Assembly: GCA_015039365.1 (NCBI GenBank)
Contig: WION01000015.1
Coordinates: forward strand, 124,001 to 188,000
Direction: 5' to 3'
DNA from: Amanita rubescens
Lineage: Eukaryota; Basidiomycota; Agaricomycetes; Agaricales; Amanitaceae
Length of the DNA: 64,000 bases
A program made the position numbers and the translations under genes. The number at the start of each line of letters is the position of its first letter. The stretch's first letter is position 1. The notes under the pieces were generated by a model. The model saw only the letters and a list, made by a program, of their open reading frames with translations. It made no database searches and was not told the origin of the DNA. Shown here one piece after another: positions 1-11,506 of this stretch.

Positions 1-1
1 A

Positions 2-118
2 GAGTGTGAATTGGCGATTTTGGAGTTGGAGGTTGTGGCTAAGAAGGAAGGTATAGGGCGCGCTGATGAGAGTGGTTATAGGCTGTATAAAATTGGGTGG
101 GTCCCGAGCTGGGTGTAA
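2..118 (+). CDS. 3' end of an unidentified protein-coding gene
   Basis: A reading frame open from the window edge runs for 38 codons and ends at TAA (116-118). Its translation is amphipathic and charged (it ends GYRLYKIGWVPSWV), which looks like real protein, but I do not recognise the family. The gene would lie to the left of the window and converge on the thioredoxin that ends at 233. The short length means that chance cannot be excluded; the call rests on composition only. Confidence 0.4.
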   Translation, partial: ECELAILELEVVAKKEGIGRADESGYRLYKIGWVPSWV

Positions 119-232
119 CGGTTGGATGTGCGTTTTATACTAAATGCGATATAATGTCACTGTTCGAAGCGATGCTCAACCATGTTACTACTTTTACTAT
201 TTCTATTGTACAGCGTGTCTAGTGATACACCC

Positions 233-734
233 TCAGGCTGCCGTTGCAGACGTGACGAGTAGCTGGAAACGTCGTTCAATGTCAACAATAGAACTTTAAC
301 CACGGGCATCATAGCCTACTAACCTCGAGCTTCTGAGGATTGGCACCCACAAGTTCAGTCACCTTTTCGCCTTTCTTGTAAAGTACGAACGTCGGCATCT
401 GATTCCACCAAAGGTCTATCAGACAAGAAAAAGTGGTTTTTTGGCGAAAAAAAAAGTTTACCGCTCTGATGCCAGCTTTCTGGGAAACATCCCCCAAGTC
501 ATCGACATTGACCTTGTAGAATTCTACACTCTCAGTCGAGTTTGAAAACTTTTCAAAAATCGGAGAGATCTGTCTGCATGGTCCACACCACTCCGCCCAA
601 AAGTCGATCAAGACGGGTTTGTCCTGCCCAATCTACTAGTAAATGCTAACGATTAGCGTCGACGTTATAGTGAGCGGCATTTCTCTCGCCTTTTCGTTGA
701 ACTCGGAGAGGGACGTAATAGCTGTGACTGGCAT
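233..734 (-). CDS. Thioredoxin, copy A (103 aa, 4 exons)
   Basis: Small cytosolic dithiol reductase that keeps protein thiols reduced together with thioredoxin reductase. Exons read on the minus strand: 734-690, 623-462, 398-324, 262-233. The joined protein has the redox site WCGPC (Cys28/Cys31), the buried Asp22 and the cis-proline loop MPTF (Pro71), and 103 residues is the usual thioredoxin length. The start MPVTAITSLSEF fits the family beta-1. Intron 1 (689-624) begins with GC rather than GT (AAAAG|GCGAGA) and ends CAG; it is needed to join EFNEK to DKPVLIDF. Intron 2 is a multiple of 3 and stays open, so a naive ORF runs through it. The neighbouring copy at 1028-1502 is a tandem paralogue with the same intron positions. 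Confidence 0.93.
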
Positions 735-770
735 TCCGGTGATGAGGATGAGGATCAAATTGAGGGATAA

Positions 771-1552
771 GATGGGTTATCGATGGAGAGCCTAATGCGA
801 CAGGGATTAAGGAACAGAGAAGACTGAATAAGGCACAAAAGGATGCACCGCACGATAGCACGTGTTTGGGAATCATCAAACGTTGGCTAGCTGGAAGACG
901 TATAATAGAGGAAGTCTCAACTCTGACGTTGGGATGAGATGCATTCCGTAAAAAGTTAAATTTCGAAAATCAGAATCATTTCTATGGTACAATATACACG
1001 TCCGCTGATGACCGATACCTCCTTACTTTAAATTGCTGCCGCAAGAAGATTCTAGGAATTATGTTAGGGACGGTAGAGCATAACGACAAACATAATGCCC
1101 TACCTGAAGACCTTGAGGATTAGCGCCTACAAGTTCTTGCACCTTCTCTCCATTCTTGAAAAGCATGAATGTCGGCATCTGATCAGGGCCACATGTGAGT
1201 CAAGAAGGGATATCGAACCAAAAAGAGTAGTTACCGCTCTGATGCCAACTTCTTGGGAAATACCCCCCTGATCGTCGACATTCACCTTGTAGAATTCTAC
1301 ACCGGTGAATATATCGGAAAGCTTCTCAAAAATCGGAGAGATCTGTCTGCATGGTCCACACCACTCTGCCCAAAAGTCGATTACGACGTATTGGTCCCGA
1401 GAAATCTATTAGTCACGGTTAGCGTCGACACGATCGACGTGCCACTGAAATTCTCGCCTTTTCCTTGAACTCTTGGAGGGATGTAATAGGTACGACTGGC
1501 ATTTTTCTGAGATGAGGACGTTCGAATTATGGGATGGGTTATCGATGGAGAG
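771..1552. repeat. Duplicated thioredoxin upstream element (771-790 and 1533-1552)
   Basis: The 20-nt string containing GGTTATCGATGGAGAG occurs identically at 771-790 and 1533-1552, a few tens of bases upstream of the start codons of thioredoxin copies A and B respectively. It shows that the tandem duplication included the proximal promoter, so the two genes probably began with the same control. Whether the string is a binding site or only unmutated duplicated DNA cannot be told from sequence alone. Confidence 0.75.
1028..1502 (-). CDS. Thioredoxin, copy B (104 aa, 4 exons)
   Basis: Tandem paralogue of the thioredoxin at 233-734, same enzyme class. Exons: 1502-1458, 1405-1235, 1178-1104, 1051-1028. 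It has WCGPC at 31-34, Asp25 and the cis-proline Pro74; the C-terminus is ANPQGLQNLLAAAI. Intron 1 again starts with GC (AAAAG|GCGAGA). The acceptor used by copy A is mutated here (TTTCTCGG instead of TTGGGCAG), and the nearest usable AG lies 9 nt upstream, which keeps frame and inserts Ile-Ser-Arg before the strand that leads to the active site. The gene is otherwise intact. It diverges from NOP10, with 353 bp between start codons. Confidence 0.88.
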
Positions 1553-1855
1553 CTCTCCATTCCGTACTACTTATAGGGCGAGGATTAGCCATCCATCTGA
1601 GTCAACACGTGACTTTTGAATGTCGCAATTGTGAGATGCATAAGCACACTGCCTAGGAAACCATTTCTGGAATCTAACCGGGCTGTGCTAGTGCCACTGA
1701 CGTGGATGGTGCAAAGTATTGATAGGAATGATTTTTTGAGGACCAGGAGCGGTGTATTAGTGGAGATTCGTCGCACTTATGCGTCACGTGTGCCTGATTT
1801 GGCTGATGCAACCAAAGTTTTTTCGACAAGCGCTCCTCGTCAAATTCAATCCACC

Positions 1856-2157
1856 ATGCATCTGATGTACACCCTAGATGAATCAGGAAACAGAGTCTAC
1901 ACCCTCAAAGTATCCTTATTGTTCTCGTTACTTCCATCATATTCCTAATCCTTCTTTCGCAGAAAATGATTGATTCGGGCAAAGTTACCAAGTCAGCACA
2001 CCCTGGTGCGCTTTGTCACCTTCGGCCATACTCATACCATGTTGAACCTGCCTGTCCAGCTCGCTTCTCTCCAGATGACAAATTTTCACGACATCGTGTT
2101 ACGATCAAAAAGCGATACGGGGTTCTTCCGACGCAGCTCCCAGCTAAACCTATGTAG
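1856..2157 (+). CDS. NOP10: H/ACA snoRNP subunit NOP10 (64 aa)
   Basis: Small zinc-less structural subunit of box H/ACA ribonucleoproteins, which binds the pseudouridine synthase Cbf5/dyskerin in the nucleolus and is needed for rRNA pseudouridylation. Exons: 1856-1909, 1963-2005, 2060-2157. The product starts [19 protein letters not shown], continues with [17 protein letters not shown] and ends QLPAKPM; the [12 protein letters not shown](Y/F)SRHR stretch is the family signature, and 64 residues equals the human protein. Intron 2 splits the Ala codon of HPARF (G|CT). The reading frame upstream of 1856 stays open to 1616, but that part has no family similarity, so I start at 1856, preceded by CCACC. 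Confidence 0.96.
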
Positions 2158-2946
2158 ATGCACATGCCTGATGCATCTATTTCGTAGGGGTCACATCATC
2201 CCGTGTTGTCCTTCTTAATTGGAGTTAGGCTGGAGTCAATTGGGATGTGCCCTGAAAAGCGGTGGATGTTTGCGATCCGATGTTTCTTGTCTTGGATAGT
2301 GCACGCAAAGCTCCCGAAATGAATGTGCATGGTGTTGTTGTTCTCTATGGCCATTTGAGTTCAGATATTAAGACTGCGTACGTTCACGTATCTAACCTTC
2401 CTTACTTATGCGAGAAACTCGACAATGGCGGTCGGTGACTAATGGTGGACCACTTGAGTTCTGGGCACCCTGTGTATTTGGCTGAAGTATGCTGGCAACT
2501 TCGTTAACGTTGTGGCTGACAGAAAGTGAACTTTGCAGTTCGAAAGAGCCAGTCTCCACCATACGCTATGCATAATGGAGAGCCCTGAGGGGGTCTTTGA
2601 GAAGGAACACCTGGTGTAGTGTCTACCTTGAGAGACTGTCATGAGGGTTCCGAGCTACACGTTCGGGTTCAACAGTAACCCTGGATAATACTAGCTTCCA
2701 AATCTGTCTCTACAGTTAGCGTTGTAAAGACCAAGGTCTCAGCTCACGTCGCTCCACCAATACCCATCCACGAAGGCTCATCCTGCGTGTAGAAGGAAAT
2801 TCATATCAAATTACGGAAAGACTAGGTCGACATTCGCTCCTTAAAAGTATATAGCCTCTGCCGCAGATCGCACTTTTTCATAATGCACCGGCTTACCCAA
2901 GGGATCCATCCAGTGGCCAACAGGAGAAACCATAGCGAGTCATGGA
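2158..2946. other. Intergenic, nothing recognised
   Basis: Space between the convergent 3' ends of NOP10 and the Tra2-like gene. It must contain both 3' UTRs. No reading frame here has family-like composition, and I see no tRNA or snoRNA motif. Confidence 0.6.
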
Positions 2947-4341
2947 TCAGTAGTATCTGCGGTCATCATACCTCCTTTCACGGTCGTGGTGGCGATCACG
3001 GTCTCCCCCCCTGTCATAGTCCTTGTAGCGGTCATAGTCGCGCCCACCACGATGGTCATCATGACGTCCACCACCACCACCACCACCACCACCGCCGCCG
3101 CCACCACTGCCACCACCACGACTGTACCTTCTGTCGTCATAATCACGGGAATAACGACTGTCGTAGGGCCTAGGGTCATATGGCCGCTCGTCTGCTTGGT
3201 GAAGTTAATAGGCGGCCAAAGACAGGAAGAAGAACCATACGCTCGTTCCTCTTGGGGGGTCCATAATAGCGGCCCGGGGTTGGAGTCCTCGCGCGTCCAC
3301 GGCGAGCCTAAATATACGTCAGCAAGACAATAAAATCACGAAATGGAACGTACCTTATCAACTGTCATGATTTTTCCCATCAACTCTGTACCGTTAAGAG
3401 CAGCAATAGCGGCATCAGCCTCTTCACCCGATTCCATGGTCACGAACCCAAATCCACGAGATTCGCGCGTATGTGGATCATACATAACGCTCGCTTTCTT
3501 GACCTGTCAACCAATTTAAACAAAGTCGACCTTTATGCAACGTTCGCACGACTCACCCTCCCGACTTTTGTAAAGGCGGCCTCGAGGTCACGTGTATCAA
3601 CTTTATGGCTTAGGCCGGAGACATGAAGGTTATTCCCGGGATTTTGTCTGTTTGAAGAGATTATTGTTCAGGCATAGCGGGACCCAATCAGAAGGATGCA
3701 ATACTGACCCCCTCTCTGAGTCTCGGCCAATGGGGCTCCTGCTTCTGCTTGACCTTTGAGGACGTTCCCCACGGTCTCTAATAGGTGAGCGACCCATATG
3801 AGCGGCGGACCAGCTTGGTTCATCGGTATTCATGTTACTTCCGTTACCGTGGGCAGCCTCATGAGGAATGCTGATACCGCTGCTCGCAGGCGCTATATCT
3901 TGTGCTTGCCAGGCTGGTGAAGAGGTGAAGGATAAAGCGAAACGTCAGGTCGATTTTTAAGAGCGAAGGGGGATCAGAGCCAAGTGGAATGCTGTGCCCT
4001 CCGTGGAACGGGGGCAGAGGTACGACATTGAGACGGTAAGAACCTGAGAAGGTAGAGAGCGCCGACATTGCCCCATACAGTTTGCTGGGCGCCATGTAAT
4101 GAAGAAAAACATTCTTTTTGGTAAAAATGTACGGTGGCCTCAGATACCAGTCCGAAGTCGCGCAACGGCAATGCGTCGGCCGTTAGCCAACAGAGAGAAG
4201 AAGACTGAAGTGGGGAACTGAAGAAGGGACGAAGGGCTGGACAGGGTTGGCGACAACTCCAGGACTGCCGGTGACCAGAAACAAAGGGCCGAAGCTCGTC
4301 GTTGTCGTTGTGGCTGATGCTGAGAACGTACCGTCATCCAT
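2947..4341 (-). CDS. Transformer-2-like SR splicing factor (about 255 aa, 6 exons)
   Basis: RNA-binding splicing regulator of the Tra2/SR class, nuclear. Proposed exons: 4341-4332, 3913-3709, 3647-3557, 3503-3354, 3307-3241, 3191-2947. Domains: Arg/Ser-rich N-terminus (GRSPIRDRGERPQRSSRSRS), one RRM from about residue 75 with RNP2-like LHVSGL and RNP1 RGFGFVTM, then RARTPTPGRYYGPPK, which closely matches the Tra2 linker (RARTPTPG), then an Arg/Gly/Asp/Tyr-rich tail with a run of glycines. Exon 6 ends RERRYDDRRYY. The weak point is exon 1 (only MDD plus one base) and the long first intron of 418 nt; an alternative upstream exon is possible. The His-rich frame on the opposite strand is a shadow of the glycine codons. 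Confidence 0.85.
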
Positions 4342-6009
4342 GATTGTTGTTTTCTTGTGGGTGTTGGAAGCTGAGATGCAGACAGAGCACAGAACGTCGT
4401 CCGTTATTTGCCCACGCTCAGAAAAATAAATAGTGCCAAATACCTTGTCATTTATATTTCATCATACACGGCAACATCGGCATTCTAGACCGAGGGCCAG
4501 GTATGGCTCGGTATCTCCAAATCGTTGATACTTAGAATACACTAAACAGGCTTTAACTGATGCTGGGCCATTAAATTCGAGTAACTAGTCTGGTATCAAT
4601 AATTATTGGATGGCAGTCTTGCCGCAAGATCGAATGATGGATTGTCGTACGACTGAGCAGGTCCTCAGTCTTGTATCGCCTTTTGACCTTCGCCAAGTGG
4701 ACATCGACATCAACTTCGTTACTCTTCTCATATTTATCTCTGGAATGCTGAAGCCGAGGCTATGATGAAACGGAAACGCATCTACCTTCCCTTCTAGTTA
4801 TCAAGCTCGAGGTTGCGATCTTCTCTCCTCTGAATATGGGCACTATTGTAGAGCTGACCGATAGATACCACACGGCGACACGGCCCATATATCATAGTCT
4901 TCATTAAATACTCTATTAGACAACACGAGTCGACTTGTAATGTCATCTCAATAGACCAACTAAGGCAGGAACACACTGCTCTAAGCAAACGACGAGTAGT
5001 ATAAATGTTAGTTCCACAACTACGAGTACAGCCCACATAAAAACGAACGCAGCACTCAACTCTACAGGAACACCACCGGTTCATGCCTCCGTTGTCCCAC
5101 CCACCGCCAAAACGACGATGGACGGCGGAGAGCAAACAAACCGTTTTAATCTTCCATGGACGTAACAGGCTTCAAATGAGGAATGAAACATTTGGTGCCT
5201 TGACAAAGTCCATGGATCGGTTCACGCGCGGCAGTTGAACTCGAATGTGCATTGGCAGTTTGGCGTCAAGTACAACCAAGTCGGAGAAGAAAAAGACGAG
5301 CAGATATGGCGATTTGTCATCATTCTCACGGGTGGCAAGATGGACAGAGAATACGTTCAAACAAATCAAACAGCTGCCGAGCCAGAACGCCATAATGCGC
5401 ATCCGACTGTCAGAAACCTACTCATGGCAAGAGTGAAAGCCATCATCTCCACGAGACAACCTGTCTAGTATAAGACACAATGTATTGACACGTGTGATTA
5501 CGACGTGTCTACGGATGCTAGAGTGATGTACATATGGTACTATACGACAGCAAAAGAATGTGCGGTAGTTTGTGGTAAATGCTTGTATTCGACGAGAATG
5601 ATGGTAGGCTCAATGAACGTGCGTTCGATATGCTGGATGCAGGAGAGATCATCGTACATGCAATGATAGCGAGTTAAAGCGGAGCGGAAGATACTGTATA
5701 TGCAAAGGATGCTTTGTATAAGGTAGCATGAATGTAAACAGAGGTAAAATCTTGAACCATGGTGAATCAAAGCTGAGAATACACATACTATGCAAGTGCA
5801 GATATTGAGCGAGGCGGATCCAAGTATACTTTTTTGAGGTTGTTTTAGTGTTTTAATGCATCGCGATTCGCCCTTTATGATAGAGATAAAATTAAAAGAC
5901 CCCGAAGAGATTTGGATATGATTTGCAGACGATTTGGTTTGATGTCTAAGATATCGAGAAGACGAGATATAAGGTTATGCAGCGATCTTAAGCAGAGTTC
6001 GAGGGATAT
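4342..6009. other. Intergenic, only weak ORFs
   Basis: Region between the 5' side of the Tra2-like gene and the 3' end of the PUF gene. A 77-aa plus frame (5235-5468) and an overlapping 76-aa minus frame (5172-5402) exist, but neither resembles a family and each may be the shadow of the other. I annotate no gene here. Confidence 0.5.
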
Positions 6010-8747
6010 TCAATAGCCATAGTAAGCGCGCTGCGACGATATGAGTATTATTCCGAATGAGATGCGGTTAGATCCTACCATCCTATCACTGCGACGATTT
6101 TTAGTGAGTTGTATGCGAATAGCAAATGGGAAGACATACAATAACCAAATAACTTTGGAACCAGTTTTGCATCCCCTAAGTGTGACGATATGTCCTCGAA
6201 TACACTCGTAAAGTAAGGCCCTTTGTTCTTTATCCGCCTAATACATTCATCAGAAAACTGGAACACAACCATAATAGAAAAACTGACCGTCGGCAACACG
6301 CTGGCAATCAGCTGGCTCCCAGTGACAGAAAGGGCAAGGTCAACAATCATTGCACGACGAGCGCTATAAGTCATGAGCTAGATGCGTACATAGCCATGTA
6401 ACCACATACCTCTTGGCTGGTTCGCACATGCGTTTAATGATCCTGTCTAGCGTTTCTTTACCGCCTTCTTTGAGCGCCTTGGTAATGGATTTAGAGCCCT
6501 GTTCGTTCGTAGCGAACTCCAGGAGACCGTCCAAGAGATGGTCGAGCGTTAACTTTCGGTGCTTTTCAGAGCCATGTTCAAGAACTAGAATACATCAGTC
6601 ATCACTTCCCAGAGAGAAGTACAAGCGTAACGCACTGTGTTGGATGCAGTACGAACCCCATTGGCTTTTGGCGACCTCGCTAAAGACGGCAGGTCCTTGA
6701 TTAAGAAGCTCATCGACAATGCCGTCTTTAGCTTCCGCTTCAAGGTTCTCGAAAGCATGCTGCGGATCCCATCAGCTCGTTTCGAGGTCCGTCAAAGTTA
6801 GATGCGTCACCTGGACGACGAGTGAGCCAGTTTCATGGCAAGCAAGTGACGCCCATTTCCCCTTGAGGGACTTGTTGACGCTAGCCGAACGTTAACAGAC
6901 ATGGCGTGGTAATTGCGATGACGTACTAAGCAAAGATGGGGGGAGCAGGAGGCGTCCATGAAAGCTCCATGATCTAGTATAGAAGAAAATTAAGCCTAGA
7001 CCTTCTTCAAATGCGTATGTAATGTCACCTTGCTCCAGACGTGCGACGCATGCTTATTGACCAAGGTTTGAGCGGGGTCTCCCAGCAGGAGTTCCGAGAC
7101 TATGAGGAGCCTGATATCTTCTTCGCAGTCAAGAGCTTTTTGCAAGACGTGGCAGCCGTAACAATTAGTGGCCAATTCCACAACACGTCCCCTTGTAAGA
7201 GTTAGAATCGAGTATAATAATAGAGCGAGGGCGTACCTCATGCAAGACACCACCTTCTTTCGTTCTTCCGGAGTAGTCGCGGCTTCGAGGCACCTCTGGA
7301 CAGCCCAATTTCCAAACCTTCAATGAGTCAGTTCACGCAATCGTGAATCAAGGGGTCCCGTTACCTATGCGCCATCATTTCAAATCCTCGAGCACATATA
7401 GCATCAACGATTTTTCCCCTTTCTTCCGTATCTGCGACTTTAAGCTTTTGCTGCAAAAAGATAGAAGCTTGCTGATCGGAGGATTTGATAATCCGGGCGA
7501 CGAAGATGTGGTACGGCGGAGACGAGGACGGATGGAGTAACGAGAGGAAATTAATAGGCTGACATTCAAATACGTGAGATTGACACTATAAATGCAATAA
7601 ACGTTACCTCGTGTGCAGAAGACGAGTTATTGGCGGATGTATGCTGACGGAAAAGCATCGAAGAGCGCAAATTGTCATCTTGGTTGAAGTCTCCGAGATT
7701 GAGCTCGGAAGTCGCCTTGTCACCGGGAATCATCCAGTCTGGCTGAGTTTGAGTCAACAGCTGATGCTGGTGGAGCTGCGAAGCCAAACGCCAGTCCATG
7801 ACGCTCGGCCTTCGAGATTCCATTCGGCGGGTTGGAGACAGGGCGTACAAGGATTGCGCGATCGAAGTAGGCAAAGTATTGAAAGCAGATTGAGGGACGG
7901 TAGGAGCCGGAGTAGGGGGTTCAGAGAACGGCTCGAAGAACTGAAGACTAGAGGTGGTAGGAAGACAAGTGGACGACTGAGAAAAATGGGAACGATAGGG
8001 AGCTGTATGCGTAGACAGTGGAGAAGGTTCTTGCGCCCTATTGATAGGGCTTTGCTCGAAAAGCAAAGAGTTTTGGGGCACATATTGAATAGACTGCCCA
8101 AGGTCGTATGGGTTTTGAAGTTTCAAGTCAAAAGGCCGTGGAGGCGAAAGGTCCGTCGGCGTCAAGAGCGAGGACGTCGCCGAGGCTGGCGAGAAATCCG
8201 GGGAGCTAGGCGACGTATCTATGCCCAACGTAATCGCGGGTTTTTTGGTAAAAGGAGCGGGCGAGTTAAGGTTTAAAGTACGAAGGAGCTGCTCGACATG
8301 CTGGAAATAAGCTCTTAACAACGTATATGCGGGAAAAAACGAGGGCCGCCTCACCGAGCTATCGAAATCTGGACTATTTTTTTTTCTGCCGTCGCCAATG
8401 GCACCTACGTCTTTTGGGCGAGCATTGTTCGGATTCTCCGATGGCCCAAAGATGTCCTCTCGGCTGATGAGAGGGACGTTCTTGGCTTCCAAAGGTTGGA
8501 AAACTTCAGAGTCGCGTTCTACGACGCGCGAAAAAGAGTCCAGAGTTTTAGGCCAAGTGATGTCCGACGGTTGAGGCTGGGGTGCCCAGATCGAGGCAGA
8601 AATACCTGAAGGTCGGCGAGAACGAGGAGGGCTGCTATCATAAAGAGAGAGATACTGAGCACTTTCGCTGGATGGCATTAGAAGAATATCTGTTGAAGGT
8701 TGTGGTTGAAAGCTAAGAACGACAGGCGGGAAATCGAATTTATACAT
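6010..8747 (-). CDS. Pumilio (PUF) family RNA-binding protein (about 714 aa, 13 exons)
   Basis: Sequence-specific 3'-UTR binding protein that controls mRNA stability or translation. Exons: 8747-8355, 8300-7608, 7558-7365, 7317-7237, 7191-7029, 6973-6927, 6880-6811, 6759-6636, 6584-6410, 6363-6288, 6237-6140, 6088-6079, 6030-6010; all phases agree. The N-terminal 360 residues are low complexity (Ser/Pro) with a conserved-looking block SGISASIWAPQPQPSDITWP. The PUF domain follows, with repeat cores such as FGNWAVQRCLE, CYGCHVLQKALD, ETGSLVVQHAFE, QWGSYCIQHILEH and KTGSKVIWLFDRM. Exon 12 is only 10 nt and encodes part of LFDRM. A good acceptor (TTTCACAG) lies just upstream of the chosen ATG, so a further 5' exon may exist; the next Met (8678) is an alternative start. 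Confidence 0.9.
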
Positions 8748-11506
8748 GATAGGACTTCTGTGAAATAATCAAGTCACATGCCAAATCAAGGCATCGGCCT
8801 CCCAAATTGGGCAGACGAGCGACGCCATGGTTGCACTTGCCCCAAAATATCGAGTACACGCAAAATGACGCCCTGAAGGGCATGAAAATCAATTATATGC
8901 GCACGGTAAGGTTGTCTATAACCAAGCATAGGTAGAGACAGCTGACGGCGCGACATTAACGGAGACGTGGGACGACAAGAGACCGCGATTGATACAAGAC
9001 CATGCACGTATACGCATCTAAATCCTTAAATCAGCTGTCTGGGAACCACTGGAAGAAGCGTGCTGGCCTTACTCGCCTTACTCGTTTCACCGGTTATCAC
9101 GCTCATTCCTGCCGGTGACGATCTAGCTTCCTGCATCTGATGGAGGACAAAAAGCCCTCGTTGAAGAATGTACGGAGTTCCCTTCTTGAGACGCTGCGCC
9201 ATGACAGATATACGAAGTCGCAAAGACCCGATCATACATCAAATTCTAACCGTTTTAGCCAAATATATCCATTTGGTTTTGTAACGCTGGCTAGGAGCTT
9301 CTCCCGCGAACGAGCCTAGACTTGATGGACGACCTAATGGTGTTTTTTTATTAAGATTCGTCCGCAAAACATTGCATTTGACAATAACGAGCCGCAGTTG
9401 TGCAAGTTTTTTTGCCCATAATTCTCGCCGGTGATGTATCAACGGGCCTACGACGGGGATCGACGGTCTCGAAAACAGAGCGTGGGGAGGCCAGATGCAA
9501 TCAGCTGAGCTGTGTATAAGTAAATCTGCCCCACCTGAGAAAAGGTGTCCTTAAGCGTGAACAGTTGACTGCAGCCCCTTTTCGCAGGATGGAATCAGAA
9601 TGAGCACCACGATACAAACAAACTTACTCCGTGCTGTGTGCCTGTACCGGGGTAGTTAACATGAGGTTAACATCGCTTTAGGCAGCTACATCAAACGTGA
9701 TTTCGCTTCACAACGGTATTCTTGGCTATCTGAGTCTGACGGCGGACACGAGGACATCAGCATCGGCGGCCTGCTCACCTCGTATGCCGTAGCAAGCAAC
9801 GGGCCCTGAGATCTGAGAGCCATCGCCAGTGTGCAGTGGCGTAAGTACCTGATATCTGCCATGTACAATTAATTGTTTGTTTCTAACGGCATGAGAAAGT
9901 GGGATGCCGTTTTTGGACCGAGACGTGCTAATTTTTGACGCGCCGCGAGTCCCTCAAAGAGATGTCTACAGTATTTCAATGGCATCACACAGATATATAG
10001 TGTATATAACCATACTTGGCACGTCAAGCACGTTTAAGGGTGCAAAGTACTGTAGTGTGGGATAGACTGATTGCTCCGCCGCTTCGGTAGCCGAAAAGTG
10101 CAAGCCTGGGCTTATCCAAGTCAGTTTTTGCGGCGTATACCACAGAAAAATGTTGAAACGCCATGAGGCCTAGATGGGCGCTCAGTTTTAACCGGTCATG
10201 AACGTAAGTGTCCGCTCAAAAACCGTGTCTCGCAGTTCTGGAATGACATTGATTCGTGACGGAATTTCCTTTGAGAAAAAATCAATTCCCGCTTCATTTC
10301 GTGCCTTCATCAGCGGCAAGAAATGAATAGCGGCATATTCCAAACCTAAATAACGTTCGCGAATAAATAAGCATTCACGCTACCTTGCCATAAGAGTCTA
10401 TCGCGGCATCGGGAGCATTCCGCGCCCGTTAGTTCAATAAATTGCCACCCGAAGACAACGCGATTGGCAAGGCACAGAATCGAGACCTCGGTTCTATGCG
10501 CGCGGGAGCCTCAGCCAGGCTTTTTCGTAAAGAAGGATTAGGGAAGAAGGGCCGCGGGAAAGTAGATCCACATGCGCACGCCAATTGACGCTTTAGACGG
10601 GTTCTACAGCTTTTGGAACATCGGCAAGCTCCGGTTAAAAATGCGGATCGTCAGCGGAGCAGTCTAAATACGCGCAGTGCTTTGGGGCCACAGCGGAGAG
10701 ATGGATGGACTGGGCACAGCAATGGGTTGGCGTGATCCCATGTCTAAAGTGCGGCGTTGACCTGTTGGAAACAAAAACATATTGAGTTATCCGTGATGCG
10801 ATGCCGGCACCCTTTGCGCTTGGCGAGAAACATACCCTGATATTGCAGTTACTATGTTCTGTTTCGAGAATCGGCCACCGTGGGCAGCTTGTGAGTACGG
10901 GAACTTGAAGCAACCTCGTTGCTAAAGCACTGTTTTGGTATTAGATTGCAGATGGCGCTGATGAGAAAGAGCGCGAAAGGAAACGTGTTGCGTGGGTTGA
11001 GTTCATAGGTGTCGGCATGGTCCACGCCGTGTGTGGCCAGGATTTGGTTCTTGACACCAGATTATGGGAAAGAGGTCCCACAGTGCGGCGAGTCAGCCGA
11101 CGGAGAAGACAGACTTGGTTGTGACTGATTATATAATTATTCTAGGCACAGTGTATGAGTAATAATTAAATGAAAGCCGTTAGACAGAGAGGAGAGAACC
11201 AACAGAAGGGTGCTGTATCAGAGTTATGTCTGCGCAGAACTTTGTTGTAGATAGATCTATGGAGTTACCATTTGGGGTAGCGTGCATGGCTTACACGTTG
11301 GAAGGAAGACCGCCGAGGAGACGGGGATCAGGCGGCGGGGATCAAGGTGTTACGTAATAGAGAGAAGACGGAGCCGGGGACGTCTCGCGATAATCTCCGC
11401 AGATGGGAATCACCGAAAGTGACGTACGTACCAAAACAGGAAAAGGGTTCTTCTAATCCCTCTACGATAAAAGTAAAGTCTCTAAGAGATCCCATGGCCC
11501 ACCTCG
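8748..11506. other. Region without a recognised gene; weak minus-strand exons near 9026-9442
   Basis: Two adjacent minus-strand frames (9442-9239 and 9235-9026) can be joined by a plausible GT-AG intron (donor after WIYLAKT, acceptor before RLKKGTPYILQRG), giving a basic stretch that might be a small gene or 5' exons of the PUF gene. I do not recognise it. From 9550 to 11500 I see only short frames with no family resemblance. The promoter of the plus-strand F-box gene must lie at the right edge. Confidence 0.35.

Noticed and set aside
2883..3179. His-rich and Val/Thr-rich ORFs on both strands
   Set aside because: These are frame shadows of GGT/GGC glycine codons in the last exon of the Tra2-like gene.
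7611..8276. 221-codon plus-strand ORF, Arg-rich
   Set aside because: Antisense shadow of the low-complexity N-terminus of the PUF gene, whose frame and intron phases are consistent.
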